Shown: positions 37,119-48,867 of the stretch, in pieces
Layout of the letters: each line of letters opens with the position of its first letter
Position numbering within the stretch: position 1 is the first letter of the stretch
From: Acanthosepion esculentum
Taxonomy: Eukaryota > Mollusca > Cephalopoda > Sepiida > Sepiidae
DNA: 64,000 nucleotides
Direction of reading: 5' to 3'
Assembly: GCA_964036315.1 (NCBI GenBank)
Contig: OZ038485.1
Span: 79,274,460 to 79,338,459, forward strand
The notes under the pieces: generated by a model
Database searches by the model: none
What the model was told of the DNA's origin: nothing
Seen by the model: only the letters and a program-made list of their open reading frames with translations
Made by a program: the position numbers and the translations under genes

Positions 37119-37158
37119 ATACAGACGAAGTTACTTAAAGATCCAATGAAAAGTTGCC
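37119..37158 (-). other. Candidate 5' untranslated exon of SLC16-like gene A
   Basis: A 40-base block with a strong acceptor (TTTTTTTTTTCAG) and donor (GTAAGT) on the minus strand, about 2.7 kb upstream of coding exon 1. It has an in-frame stop in the frame that would continue into exon 1, so it would have to be non-coding. Exon 1 needs an upstream exon because it starts with an acceptor just before the ATG. Supported only by splice-site quality. Confidence 0.3.
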
Positions 37159-37923
37159 TGAAAAAAAAAACAGCTACTTAAAAATCCGAAAAATAGTCGT
37201 TCTTATTTGTTGTCAAAGAATCTGCAGATAAACATTATCCGAGTATTAATCGCTTGAGTCCTGGTATGTTTCACAATCCGAAAGGGCGTTGGCTTTGATC
37301 ATTGCTAAAATAAAATAGAACACTTTGCCGTCAATATTCATTCATTTGCCTTACTTTCGATTGGATGAGGTCAAATGTAAATATCACTTGCTAAGTGAAG
37401 TAATTACGTAAATACATAAAGACATAATTCACGTATTAACATATATTTTCAATGTTTGGAGTATACCCCTCCAAGTCAGCACAAGGTCTGGCTGATCAAA
37501 TTACAAAAGTGGATACTCAACTTCACGAGTGATGAATTATTCTCTACCTTACAACCCTTATCACACTCATGGAACGTTGCTAGACTCTTCTTGACAACTC
37601 TTTTGATGTGATTATGTTAAATATTTAAACGTGTTCCATCTTTTAGGCTCGCAAGCTCGGATCTTCACAGCTTATACCTTCTGTACCATTACCACGATGA
37701 CTAATCACGATCATTACGTTTGTGTTCATTTGGTAAGAAGTATCACACAGCTTCTTTTGCAGAACAGTTACTTCGTTGAACATATGCCTTGGACGATGCT
37801 TCACAGACTACTACAATATAAACCCTTTCTAGTCCTTAGATTTTTATTCCATATATCCTTATAATATGCGCTTATTATCATCTCCTTCCCATTCACAACA
37901 ATCTTGACGTTGTAATGGTTAAA

Positions 37924-37925
<2 letters not shown>

Positions 37926-37991
<66 letters not shown>

Positions 37992-38070
37992 CCAATTCGT
38001 GTCAGATTAAAATGGATATTCCTGTATATGTGAATAATTTAATATAAATCGGCATGTGTTATATATATAT

Positions 38071-38166
<96 letters not shown>

Positions 38167-38180
38167 TGTGTGTGTGTGTG
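37926..38180. repeat. Cluster of (TA)n, (CA)n and (TG)n microsatellites
   Basis: TA run 37926-37988, then TA-CA-TA-TG runs 38059-38182. A minus-strand Tyr/Ile ORF here is an artefact. Confidence 0.93.
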
Positions 38181-38380
38181 TAAGTATGTATGAATTAAAA
38201 AGAAGAGAGAATGTGCAAACGGTTTTGGTTGTAATGTGATTTAAAAAAATATCTATTATGCTTTATTTTTCATAATTTTGCAACACGTGTTTCGGGTCTC
38301 GCGACCTTCTTCGGGCAAAGTAGATATTTACACATATTATTTTTGTGTGTTGTGTGCGTTTTTGCTAGTATACACATGTA

Positions 38381-39651
38381 TCATCCGATAAGTTCTGTCC
38401 GAATTTTGAATAAAGAAAACAAGTGACCAAATGTTACATTTAATTACAGATTCAATCAACAATGTATTTTCCCTGATTATCTATGACTTACTTCCATCTA
38501 TTAACAAGCTTACTAATTCAATCACTGTAAAATTCTTTTGACTTTGATTCGAAGAACTCACAAATGTCAGTTTTAAACTCTTCCTGTGTTACAAAAACTG
38601 TTTCTTACAAATGTTTCTGTAAGCTACGAAACAAATGGTAGTCTGAAGGAGCAAGGTCGGGAGAATAAGGGGGACGAGGAATTTTCTCCCAACCAAGTTC
38701 TTCGATCTTTTGTAACGTGATTCTTGCTGTGGCTGGTCGCGCATTGTCGTGATGAGACATCACCCGTTTTCGATTCACTAGAGCAGGTCTTTTTTTCCTC
38801 AAAGCTTGGTTCAAACGCTCTAAATGCTGACAGTATATTTGAGCATTAATTGCTGCATTAGGTGGTAAGAATTCAAAGTGGATTATTCCTTGGCAATCCC
38901 ACCAGATTGAAAGAAGAACCTTTTGCCCATGAAGTTCCCTTCTCGGCTGTGGCTGAGGTCCTCCTCCTTTACCAAGCCACTGTCTATGACGCTTAACATT
39001 TCGATAAAAGATCCATTTTTCGTCGCCAGTCACAAGTCTATCCAAAAAAGGGTGAAACAAGTTGGCGAGAATGGAGAGAAGAGCAGATGTCAACTAGGGA
39101 TTTGAGATTATTTTCAAACAATTCATGAGGCACCAATTTTCCAGGAACGTTTTCAAGTTGTTGAAGATGATGATGAACAGTTGTATGGTTTGAACTGAGA
39201 ACCACTGCCAATACCTCAACTGATAAAGCAAGATTTTCTTCAAGGGCTGCTTCAAGAGCTTTTCATCAAACTCAACTGGACGTCTGGTTCGATCTTCATC
39301 TTCAAGGGTGAAATCTCCACTTCTGAATTTTGCAAACCATTTTCTGCAAGTTCTTTCATTCACACATTCCTCTCCATAAACTGAGTGAATGTTTCTAACC
39401 GCTTCGGCTGCTGAATTTCCTTTCTTGAACTCATAAAGCATTATGTGCCTCAAATGATTCTTGGGTACTTCCATGTTAGCAGGGTTTTAATCAGACAAAA
39501 TTTAATTTGTTCTCTGAAATCAAATTTGATCAGTTTAAATGCATCTAAACATAAAAATAATGTTCAGCTCCATTAGACATTATAAAATACTGTTTAAATT
39601 TTGTTCATTTTAACAAAAAGTTAAAATTCGGACATAACTTATGGGATGACC
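38381..39651 (-). mobile_element. mariner-family DNA transposon 2 (about 1270 bases)
   Basis: Ends TCATCCGATAAGTTCTGTCC (from 38381) and the near-complement TTCGGACATAACTTATGGGA (to about 39646, with GACC up to 39651) form terminal inverted repeats with a few mismatches, flanked by TA. The left end seems to lack the outermost two bases. Confidence 0.88.
38460..39474 (-). pseudogene. mariner transposase 2 (stop and frameshifts; catalytic residues kept)
   Basis: Starts MEVPKNHLRHIMLYEFKKGN, with the helix-turn-helix NERTCRKWFAKFRSGDFTLED. A frame change and stop lie at about 39250-39090. The catalytic part, 39093-38605, has RLVTGDEKWIFY, HHDNARPATARI and LAPSDYHLF, so the D,D34D triad is complete. 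Another frame change at about 38640 leads into the C-terminal tail. SETMAR-like (Hsmar1-type) in sequence style; a different lineage from mariner 1. Confidence 0.87.
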
Positions 39652-39744
39652 TAATATTCCCTCTCCATACATGCACACTGTTCGATTATAAGGAATTAGT
39701 ATACACATACACAAGCACATACTTATATATATATATATGTGTGT

Positions 39745-40500
39745 GTGTGTGCTAGTTTACATTTTTCTATTAAGTCCATGTATTACATTTTTGGAGTAGC
39801 AGTTTAAATAATTATTTATTATGAATGTCGAAATGTGCATTTCAAAATTGGAGTAGTTTCCTTCTATAATTACGTCACAAACCCCAGATATTTTTGTTGC
39901 ATTTTGTGAGTTTCCTTATTGTGTATTGGTTAAATTGAGATGACCTTAATATGTGTTTCAGTTTTTTACATTGGCGTTTGCTTTTTATTATTTGGTTGTT
40001 TTTAGTATATTTTCCGTTTGTCATTCTTGTTAAGTAGGTCTAGATTTTTTGTAATTTCTGCGAATAGTTCTGGATTGTTCTTGTATGTTGTGACATATGC
40101 TAGGGTTTGTTCGACGTTACGTTTCTTTGAATTTCGTAGTTGGTCTAAAGAAGTTTTTGCGAGTTCAAAACATTTGTTTATTAGTGTTGTGGGGTTGCCT
40201 CTTTTTTTAGAGTTCTATGTAGCTCTACTAGGCGGGTTTTTCGGAGTTTTTCAGTCACTATAGTACAAACACTACGTGTTAGAAAATATGGGATGGATTT
40301 CAAACATTTTTGGGGGTGATGGATCTTGAAATGAAGATATTGTTGGGAGTCTGTAAGTTTGTGGTAGATATCTGTGATTAGGTGGTTGTCTGTAATTCTA
40401 ATGAGTATATCTAAAAATGGTAATTTGTTGAATTTATATTCTTGGGTGAATGTGATTTTGGGGTGTAAGATATGTAGTATAGTGTGAAATTGGTTAGCCG
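39745..40500 (-). mobile_element. Penelope-like retroelement 3' fragment
   Basis: Minus-strand reading, mostly open with a few frame changes: FNKLPFLDILIRITDNHLIT, YLHFKIHHPQKCLKSIPYFL, NNPELFAEIIKNLDLLNK, then CNKNIWGLCDVIIEGNYSNF and NCYSKNVIHGL (about 39760). This order (end of RT, basic linker, Cys-rich segment before a GIY-YIG nuclease) is that of Penelope-like elements. The GIY-YIG domain itself is not present beyond 39745. Confidence 0.62.
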
Positions 40501-41475
40501 ATATTAAACAAAAATATACCTAACAGACAATTATTCTTACCTATAAATAGAAGAAAAAACTTCATAATCAGTTTTAAACCAGCACTAAGTAGATCATAAC
40601 CCCCCACAGGAACACACACAATATACACGCATACTAGCCAAATACAGTGGCCGAAGGTGAATTTTTACGTATTTATTTTCCAGTAAACACGCCAGTGACT
40701 CAGAGTTCTCTATTCATGGAATTGCTTTGTATTATCAGGAGTAGCAGTCACTGTTTACAAATTCGCGCTTTTTCCCTCTAAAGTGTTCGACCGAATTTGT
40801 GTGCGTCAACGTTTACATTTCAATCATGTAAACTGGAGTCGAATCTCATCAGGGTTAATTTGTTAGGATGTTGAGTTCTTGATGTTATCTGCCTCGGAGT
40901 GGATCGTATTGTGTGGCTCACTTTGAAAGTGCCTACAAACGATACAGCGGCTTGATCAAAACTTTGTGAATTAAATTGGGTAGATAGAACTGGTTGATTA
41001 ACACAAGCATTACTATTTGAATGAAAATTATACGGAAAATATTTTACAGTGCCGCTGTCGGGTCTTGTCAACATATAATCTTCGCCACAGATTTATTCTA
41101 TCTCCATTCCTGAAAAAATACTCCTTTCCCATACCAATATACATGACAATAAAAGTGTAAAAAAAAAGAAAATGGTTAAATTTATAATCTTCTATTATTT
41201 AAAATATGTGATACATACATTTTAAAGAAAAACTCAATGAGAACATTGACTCGCTTTTTTATTAGCCATCAAATTATGTCACTTAGAAATCTCCATAATT
41301 TATCTTAACATGTCTAATGTATATTGATCATCAAAACTACAATGGGTCATAAATACTTGCTGCAAAATAAAATGTTTACATTTGCCTTGATAAAATCCAT
41401 CACTTGACCAAACACATCGATGATTTAAATTTTACTTTTACCTTTATTCATATTCATATGAGATAACGATATATA
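40501..41475. other. No recognisable gene
   Basis: Non-repetitive, short ORFs only (the longest, 84 codons at 41074-40820, has no recognisable motif). Confidence 0.35.
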
Positions 41476-41662
41476 CAGTGTAACCCGCACATAAGAGACC
41501 CGGATATAAGAGAAACCCGGATATAAGAGATATTTTATCTGGTCCCAAATTAGAGCCTGGGTTAATGTATATATAATAGACCAAACCCGTATATAAGAGA
41601 AACCCGGATATAAGAGACTCCTTCTCCGGTCCTGACAACTCTCTTATATACGGGTTACACTG
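41476..41662. mobile_element. MITE with CAGTGTAACCCG terminal inverted repeats
   Basis: 187 bases starting CAGTGTAACCCGCACATAAG and ending ATATACGGGTTACACTG, flanked by TA on both sides. The interior repeats CCCG-ATATAAGAGA several times in both orientations. The CAGT-type end and TA target suggest a pogo/Tigger-type non-autonomous element. Confidence 0.75.
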
Positions 41663-42163
41663 TATTTTCACATAGGAACAATATTGGGTAAAAGTGTGTG
41701 ACAGTTTCTTATGTTGGTGCGACTATATATGCGCACAAACCAGGGAGCTGGGATTTCTTTTAATGTAGCCGATTTCATTTAGATTTTTTTCTTTTTTTCT
41801 ATCGCTTTTGTTAGTAGATATCCAACACCGTGATATTAGAATTTCTGCCAGGAATGTTGAAATGTTCAAAGAGCCAAGAGGCAAATTTACTGTAGATGTT
41901 CTTGCGATCAAGGCACTCTCTAGACATATTAGATATGATAAGATATAAAATTAAACGATAATATATGATAGGATTGTGCGATCGGTTATAAGATTATACA
42001 ACGAGACAAAATATAATCGTATCAGGAAATTATAATCTGACACGGTGTAAGATTATACGAAAATATTAAAGAGTAAAAACTTTGATAATATATAAAAAAT
42101 ATACGCAAGGATATAAGATTATAAGATAGGATAAGTTATAAGAATAGACAATAAGTTAGCAGG

Positions 42164-42259
42164 TCATATCCTATAAACAGAATCATATAATCTTATCTGA
42201 TAATTTTATCGTATAACATATACGATAAAATATTATATGATTCTGTTTATAGGATATGA
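42164..42259. repeat. 96-base near-perfect palindrome (hairpin)
   Basis: Arms TCATATCCTATAAACAGAATCATATAAT (28 bases, perfect complements) at 42164-42191 and 42232-42259, with a second inner pair TTTTATCGTATA / TATACGATAAAA. The loop is only a few bases, with one 10-base bulge (CTTATCTGAT). Confidence 0.85.
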
Positions 42260-42689
42260 CGTATATATTCATCGGCGATAATGGAAAGTGAATCAATAGT
42301 AAAACGGTATAACGTTAATTTTTTATAATTTCAATTTACCAAAAATATTTGCTCCATTTAGGATGCAATTAGTTATTGAAATATGTAATTAGGATACAGT
42401 ATTTCCTGTCCCGTCATGCTCAATTCCTGTGCAGAATCTGCAATGACCAATTGGGATACTTAAAAAAACTTATTTATACTGTAATTTTATTTTAAAATTA
42501 GGCATGACTTAGTGTATACACATAGCGATGAATAAATCTCTACGATTAAATCTCATTAATTATAAGTCGGCATGGAGCAGAGAAGACCTCTTCGAAAAAT
42601 AAAGTATGTAGAGGTTTTAAAGCAAAGATTTCATTTGAATGACATCAAGTAACGATAGGTTATTGATTAAAAAGGGATAATAATAATGA

Positions 42690-42880
42690 TAATAATAATA
42701 ATAATCTCAAAAATATGACACATGGGACCACCAACAATCCCTGTTGTACTTGGAGCGCTCGGATTGTTTGGAAAAGATTCCAGTAGACACATTGAAGGGA
42801 TTCCTGGAAGCCCATGCCTTAAAGAAATACAAAAAATTGTTCTCTCGATTACAGCTCACACCTTACGAAGGGATTTAACT
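42690..42880 (+). mobile_element. LINE C-terminal remnant
   Basis: Plus strand reads TIPVVLGALGLFGK, GIPGSPCLKEIQKIVLSITAH and LRRDL, the conserved last residues of certain non-LTR ORF2 proteins (pattern V-PVV-GALG ... L-EIQK-ALLGTA-ILR--L). An (AAT)n tract lies just upstream. Confidence 0.6.
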
Positions 42881-43055
42881 ATATAAAATATGTTTGTGCT
42901 TTTTTTCTTCTTTTTAATCGATCAGTGGAAAATGTCATGATGCCATTTCTAACCTTAGGTCTGTGGGCGAAACCAAGAACAAAATGTGTACACACCAGAA
43001 ATCAAAGGAAATAAAATTAAAATTAAAATAATGATAATAGCGCGCAAGTGCCACA

Positions 43056-43103
43056 CGAAGGCTATAAAGCTTCAAAGACGAAGGCTATAAAGCTTCAAAG
43101 ACG
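43056..43103 (+). repeat. 23-base perfect tandem duplication
   Basis: GAAGGCTATAAAGCTTCAAA plus GAC occurs twice in a row. Confidence 0.9.
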
Positions 43104-43109
43104 CAAGAC

Positions 43110-44380
43110 TGTGTATGAAATAATCTGAGAAAATCATTATCGAAAAAAGAAGAGGAATTAAGAAGACAGAAGATAGAGTTTAATATTGCATTTACATTTT
43201 TTGAAGATCAAGTTGACTGGAAACTTAGGTACTACGGAGGAGAGCTTGTCAGAACAATTACCAAAATATTTATGGGAAAGGTTCTTGGTAGCTGTATTAC
43301 GGCTGTAGCAAAGTAGAGGTAGTGATGGGAGAGATTATTAACTCTATAGAACAAGGCTGAATCCAACAGCCATCGAGGAAAACACAAGTCATTACATGTT
43401 AAATAAAAATAGTTTATCAAGCTAATGATTTTCATAAATTGCATATAAGGAATAAATTCCTAGAAACAATCACCTACATTAAATTAATTAGGACTGAAGC
43501 AAATTTATAATATTTAAGTTTATATTATGGATGTTAAACTTTAACCTGCCGAATTCCAACCTTACGACAGTTTAAAATTGATGCAAACCTGGCAGTATCC
43601 TAGCGGACTGGGCATCTTTTGTCCTCAGCCCATACACATATGCATGCCTATAGACATCCCAGATTTTAAAAAAAATACCTTGTGCCACATTCAGCCTTCA
43701 TAGGAACTTCAGGTAAATAACTTTACGAATCGTAGATACTCATCTGAATGAAATTATAGATATGTACTATGTGCTATGTGACTTAGCTTTCTGAATGGAC
43801 TACGTTTTATCTTCGTACCTAACAATCAGTAGTCATCTTGAATCTGTGTAGAAACAGTATATGTGATTCAGGAGATATTATAAACCTTCTAGTAAAATAA
43901 TTGTATTTAAAAAGACGATTTCCGAAATATTTCTCTTGAACTTTGCATGTATATATTTTTTTATTACTTCAAATTGTGATTATAGTACATTGTCTATCAA
44001 AAGAAAAGAAAGACTTCTCAATAATCAATTAACATGCTTTAATTATGTGTAAGTCTTTATTAGATGCTTAATAAATTATTTAAACGTTATTCCATATTTA
44101 ATCATTCAAATATCAAATGAAATATTAAAGCCAATATTAAGAAGAAAATACAAATAATTAATATTAAAATAAATAAAAATAGAAGATTGGAATAAAGCTC
44201 TTTATTTACAATACTTAAAGATCCCTGTGAAAATGTAGCTGTTTTTGATGTTTCTTAGTTGATAGAATCTTCACGTTAATCGTTTGTATTTTCGCTCTTC
44301 TTTACAAAGTCAAATGGAAATATATAAAACATACGTAAAACGCTTAAAGCAATTATAGTGAATAATTGAATGAACTAAAA
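43110..44380. other. No recognisable gene
   Basis: This is where a terminal transporter exon of unit C would be expected (by analogy with 51.1 and 10.7 kb) but no MSCGI-type helix 12 exon is visible on the minus strand. Confidence 0.4.
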
Positions 44381-44383
44381 TAC

Positions 44384-46508
44384 CTGTGATTTTTGTGTGG
44401 ATGATAGAAGGCAAGTGAAACAAGGGGCAATATCCTTTTTCCAGATCTTTTAGTCTCAAGATGGAAGCCACAAGCACAATTTGAAGAGTAATGATAAATG
44501 CTATAAAGTAAAATATAATATTTTCTTTCATTTCTAACATTAACAATTATTTTGATATAATGTTTATTCTTGTTTTTTTTGTTTTTGTTTTGTTTTTTAA
44601 ATAAGCAATATATCACCCACTCTCCTTCCAGCCTTCTCTACGTATCTGGTTAATTCAGTAACGTTTAACGAATATTGATCCTTTACACAATCCAACGGAA
44701 AAGCTGGTTTGATATCGAAAGGACGAATCCACTAATAATTAAAATGAGACATCCTCTACCATGGATAGCAGCCATAAAATATATGTAATTATATGATGAA
44801 CGTGAGTTGAATCATTTACTCTGGTTCAAAGAGAAGAATATTTATTAGGAAAAATTGAGAGGAATAAATATAAGAAATGCTTTTTCTGTAAGGTGTGACT
44901 GAGAATTACCGTGGCGAATGAATTTAATAAAGGGTTAAGATAGAAATGCCCAGATATATACAACAGACATAAAAACATTGAGCAAATATAATGGGCAAAA
45001 TTTGTGATAAAAAATCAAAACGAAGAAAATAATTCTATTCAATGAGTTCATAATGACAAATTATGTTTATTTAGAGATTCTTCTATTTACACATTTGGAA
45101 AAGAAATCGGAAAAGATAAGAATGATTTTTGTTAACGTAATTCAGAAATTATAGTTTCTCTGTTAAAATATCTGGTGCATATTATATTCTCTCTGCTTTT
45201 ATTAATAATGATTTCGTCATATCATATCGTTAAGAGAAACCTGACATTACAAGGAAGATATAATGATTCAAATGTATGAAATTACTTAAGAATGACACAG
45301 GATGTGGCACGAAATCTAATAGAACAACTGCGATAATTCAAAGATTTCTGTGCAAAATTTACAAATGTGAAAGAATACTGAAGTGTGTATAGGACTTCGG
45401 TTAAAATGTATTTTTTTAAAGAAAGGAAGAAAAACTGTTTGGAAACAATCTTTGTAAAATTAGAATATTTAAGGCACGGAGTATTTTAAATCCATAATTT
45501 TGTTATTTTTCGTCTTGCTATCATTTTGATTCTCTGGGTGGTATTTTAAATACCTGGGAAATGTTTTAACAGAGACGAGAAAGTGCGACCCTGAAATCCG
45601 AAATCCCATTGGAAGATCGAAAGGTGCCTTCCAAAAGTTAAGCAAGGTATTAAGAAACAGAAAAATTTCGCTACCAACAAAGAAAAGAGTACTGAACTGT
45701 TATGAAATATCAGTATTCGTATACTGAACAAACTCCTCACAGATGAAGAAGAGGCATGAGGCAACGGAAATGTGGTTCTTCAGAAGGATGCTTAGAATTC
45801 AGGAACCGAACAATTTTAGAAAAAGAAAAACGAAAAGAAAATTATATTTAAGATCACGAAGAGATGTCGACATTTCTGGGATACATAATGAGGAAAGTGA
45901 GCTTGGAAATCTTTACTGAACACAAGTGGAGCAGGAGAAAACAATGCATAACCTACCGAGAGCGTTTAGGAAAATAGATATCAGAACAAGGCTTAGAATA
46001 TATAACAAAAAAAAAAGAAATTAAGAGCTACAAAAGATAGAAAATTGTGAAGATCTATAATCACCAACGCCCTGAAGAGACACATTACATAGTAGAAGAA
46101 GAAGAAATAGAAATGATATGCAAAGGAATTAAATGCGTAACGCTGCCGAAAAGTTCTAATAAGGAAGAAACGCTTGATAGGAGAAATTTTCTGCAAAATG
46201 GAATAAAATTAGAATATCCTGTCCTAATAAAAATGATAAATTAATTGACTTTCTTTCGAAATGCTTACCAGAGCAAAAGACGAACAGGAATATGCAGAAC
46301 ACGATCAAACCGAAGGAATAGCGGAATGTAAAAGCTAAAGAATCGGCTGATATGACAAGAAATGAAGACACCAGAATGTATCTTGCAGAGATGTGAAGCA
46401 GGTAAAGAATCTTTCCAAAAGTAAATTGGCTAAAATCAAAACCTCCACCGTATATGAACATTATCAAGGTTCCTTGTTGGCGCGTCAGTTTAACATTCAA
46501 CAACGTTG
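44384..46508 (-). pseudogene. SLC16-like partial copy, unit C (decayed)
   Basis: Two exon-like blocks. The first, 46508-46269, matches exon 6 (LIMFIYGGGFDFSQFTFG) and keeps a GTAAGC donor, but its first about 35 bases and its acceptor are replaced by the tail of a SINE (46520-46640). The second, 44500-44384, matches exon 7 with a 9-base in-frame deletion, acceptor TTTATAG and donor GTATTTT. Conserved residues are altered (LADLL reads LYLLH in the first block). No terminal exon was found before gene A starts and no N-terminal exons upstream. Most likely a dead duplicate. Confidence 0.68.
45480..46070 (+). mobile_element. RTE-type LINE 3' fragment (unit C)
   Basis: Matches the 3' region of the LINE at 63740-64000 and the copy at 58380-58980: a YLGNVL-like start, CLPKVKQGIKK, TKRCRHFWD and the EEEEIEM-CKG end. 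Frameshifted throughout. Same position relative to exon 6 as in units A and B. Confidence 0.65.
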
Positions 46509-46514
46509 TATGGT

Positions 46515-46645
46515 AATGATCCGCTTCCGATTCACGGTAGTGGATGCGCACTGCTGATGAGTCCCAAATAGGACGAGAGGGCCGCCCAGTGATTTCTGCA
46601 TTCTGTTGAAGATTCTTCTAGACTCTATGATTTCCCATAAATGAT
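46515..46645 (+). repeat. tRNA-SINE 3' portion, fused into the unit C exon 6
   Basis: GATTCACGGTAGTGGATGCGCACTGCTGATGAGTCCCAAATAGG and CTGCATTCTGTTGAAGATTC match the bodies of the SINEs at 46846 and 48560. The tRNA head is absent: the junction falls inside the transporter exon. Confidence 0.75.
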
Positions 46646-46845
46646 TATTCAAATCACCCCCCACCACCCGAAAAAAATATCACTGGTATATCCTTGCTTG
46701 ATCCAGCTTCTGTGAGCGGCTTTGGGAAAGAAGACGTGGCTCTTGGGGTACAATCCATTGGGTTACATACTTGAATGAGTATCCCCATCGATTTTAGCAA
46801 GTAGCGGCACTATATTGAGTCTAGTCAGTTTCTTCTGTGTCGCGG

Positions 46846-46995
46846 AGGCTTGTTGGTCCAGTGGTATGACCCTTGCGTTGTGTCGCAATGGTCCAGGTTC
46901 GATTCTCGGTAGTGGATGCGCAATTCATATGCGTCACAAATTGGACTAAACGGCCGTCTTGTGCATTCTGTTGAAAATTCCTTTAGAATCGATGA
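46846..46995 (+). repeat. tRNA-derived SINE, near full length
   Basis: tRNA-like head with A box TTGGTCCAGTGGTATGA and B box GGTTCGATTC, then the family body CGGTAGTGGATGCGCA and CTGCATTCTGTTGAAAATTCC-type tail. RNA polymerase III type retroposon. Confidence 0.75.
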
Positions 46996-47034
46996 ATTAC
47001 TATAAATAAATACTGAAGTCCTCAAACATATTTC

Positions 47035-47056
47035 TAGCACACAAACACACACACAG

Positions 47057-47110
<54 letters not shown>

Positions 47111-47112
47111 GT
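47035..47112. repeat. (CA)n-(TA)n-(CA)n microsatellite
   Basis: CA run, TA run and a second CA run. Confidence 0.92.
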
Positions 47113-47199
47113 TTCCCTAACATTTAATCCACAAAGACAATTTACACATATTATAGGACATTTTTACACCTTTACGACATTTCCATACGTAATATGTCA

Positions 47200-48240
47200 A
47201 ACGACCAGCATCATGTATCGTCACAATTCTGTGGTACACCAATTTTGAAATGCAGATAAAGAATTAAATTAATAAGTAAAATCATTTATTCGCATAAATA
47301 TGTTGTATTTAATAACATATCAATATAATATATCATAGAAACCGACATATCCACTCTATGTTGACATCAATGGAACATAACATGGAACGAATTAAAAACC
47401 CACAAAGCACCCCATGAAGAAAGATCACTCGAGGTATAAATGGAAAAAATCACTAAAAGATGAGGAATTTGAGAATCTACTGCTAATTGTTTTGTTTACT
47501 TCGAAAACAATGTTGTTTCTTTAAAAGCTATCATTTCCAGGTGGAAACAGACAAATGTTATGGCGTATCTCTCTATGCCCTTTCCTGTGTAATTGAGTTC
47601 GCTAAATAGTATCCAGTCTACCGATGGTCATTTTCTATATGCGGTAAAAGTATTAAGCAATATCTGGTAAGTATGATAGTATGTCTTCGCAACACAACAA
47701 TGTATGAATTCCATTGTTACATTCAGCAAATAGATATACTAAAAAGTATGTTATTTGTTTGTTCTGTGTTAACAGCATATTTTAATATTAAACACTTAAC
47801 GCCGAAAAGATTTATTTAAGTATATTCCTTGTAAACAATACTTCGGGTGGTTGGTTCCCTCCTTCTCAAGTTACGTTTCTAGAAATGCGTTATTGAAAGT
47901 TATATTTTGTAGCATTGACAAACTCTCCTTTTAACTTATGAAGAGGGATTCTAGATTATTCATGTCATACATCGTAGATGTAGAGGAGCAAGGTTGCTAC
48001 AATCGGTTAGAATATATTTTACTGTATATACGAAACATATTCTAACTTCGTTCTTATTAATATTAGAACTATGCTTAGTAAAATGCTTTCAAGTTATTAC
48101 ATAGAATTATTTAATATTGTTTATTAAAATTGATACGAGATACTCAGATTTGTCTTAGGAAAAATAACATTTCATTTTAATACAAATGTATATTTTATTT
48201 GAAAAATTTACTGATCAATACGAAAAGCAGTTATTATTGA
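47200..48240. repeat. Unit C intronic DNA shared with 23.5-24.9 kb
   Basis: No gene. Ordered matches to unit A include CTGTGTAA-GAGTTCGCTAAATAG and the following CGATGGTCATTTTCT-ATG. Confidence 0.6.
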
Positions 48241-48559
48241 ATACTATATAATTTTTCTTTATGCTTAAAATCTTTATTAGCAGGAATAATCAGAGTAGGC
48301 GTTATTGGAATGTGGAATCGGCGAGCAATATTCAATGTTGCAGATTCCTTAGCGTTTACTTTTCAAAAAATAAACTTCAGAAAGATACGAATGCATATAT
48401 TCCCCAGTATCTCCGTACGGGTGAAATAGCAGAGAGACTGGGGTATGTAGCCATGCTAAGCTACAATGGTAGTTATGATGGAAGCAAAAAACTAGAAGGG
48501 TGTTCATCATAAGGGAACTTTGAGAAAAGAAAGTAACAGTTGGTATGACGTTTGCTTGA

Positions 48560-48685
48560 TAACTTAACTGTCAGGGTTTCAATTCTCGGTAGTGGATGCG
48601 CACTGCTTATGAGTCCCAAATATAGGACGAAACGGCCATCCAGTGCTTTCTGCATTCTGTTGAGGTTTCTTTCAGACTCAATGAA

Positions 48686-48690
<5 letters not shown>
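48560..48690 (+). repeat. tRNA-SINE, head degraded
   Basis: TTTCAATTCTCGGTAGTGGATGCGCACTGCTTATGAGTCCCAAATA and the CTGCATTCTGTTGAGG tail are present; it ends in a (TA)n run (48690-48718). Confidence 0.72.
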
Positions 48691-48721
<31 letters not shown>

Positions 48722-48743
48722 TGACATCAGTATAAGAAGGCAT

Positions 48744-48853
48744 ACGTCTACATCCTATTAAATCACCGATTACTATGAGATCATCCAAGTTAAGCAAGGT
48801 CGAGTATAGTCAGTACATACATAGGTGATCATTTGTTAATACCAGGTGATATA
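48744..48853 (+). ncRNA. 5S rRNA-like relic
   Basis: Nearly the whole 5S layout is traceable: GTCTACATCCTATTAAATCACC at the start, AAGTTAAGCAAGGTCGAG in the middle, TCAGTACATACATAGGTGATC and AATACCAGGTGAT at the end. Strongly diverged, so a pseudogene or the head of a 5S-derived SINE. Confidence 0.6.
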
Positions 48854-48867
48854 ATATTGAATATTCG

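Noticed and set aside
43232..43444. 70-codon minus-strand ORF as the missing terminal exon of unit C
   Set aside because: Lacks the MSCGI--MQ block and the flanking splice acceptor of the other three terminal exons.
46850..46925. Possible functional tRNA gene (A and B boxes present)
   Set aside because: No complete cloverleaf is evident and the same body follows in two other copies; it is the head of a tRNA-derived SINE.
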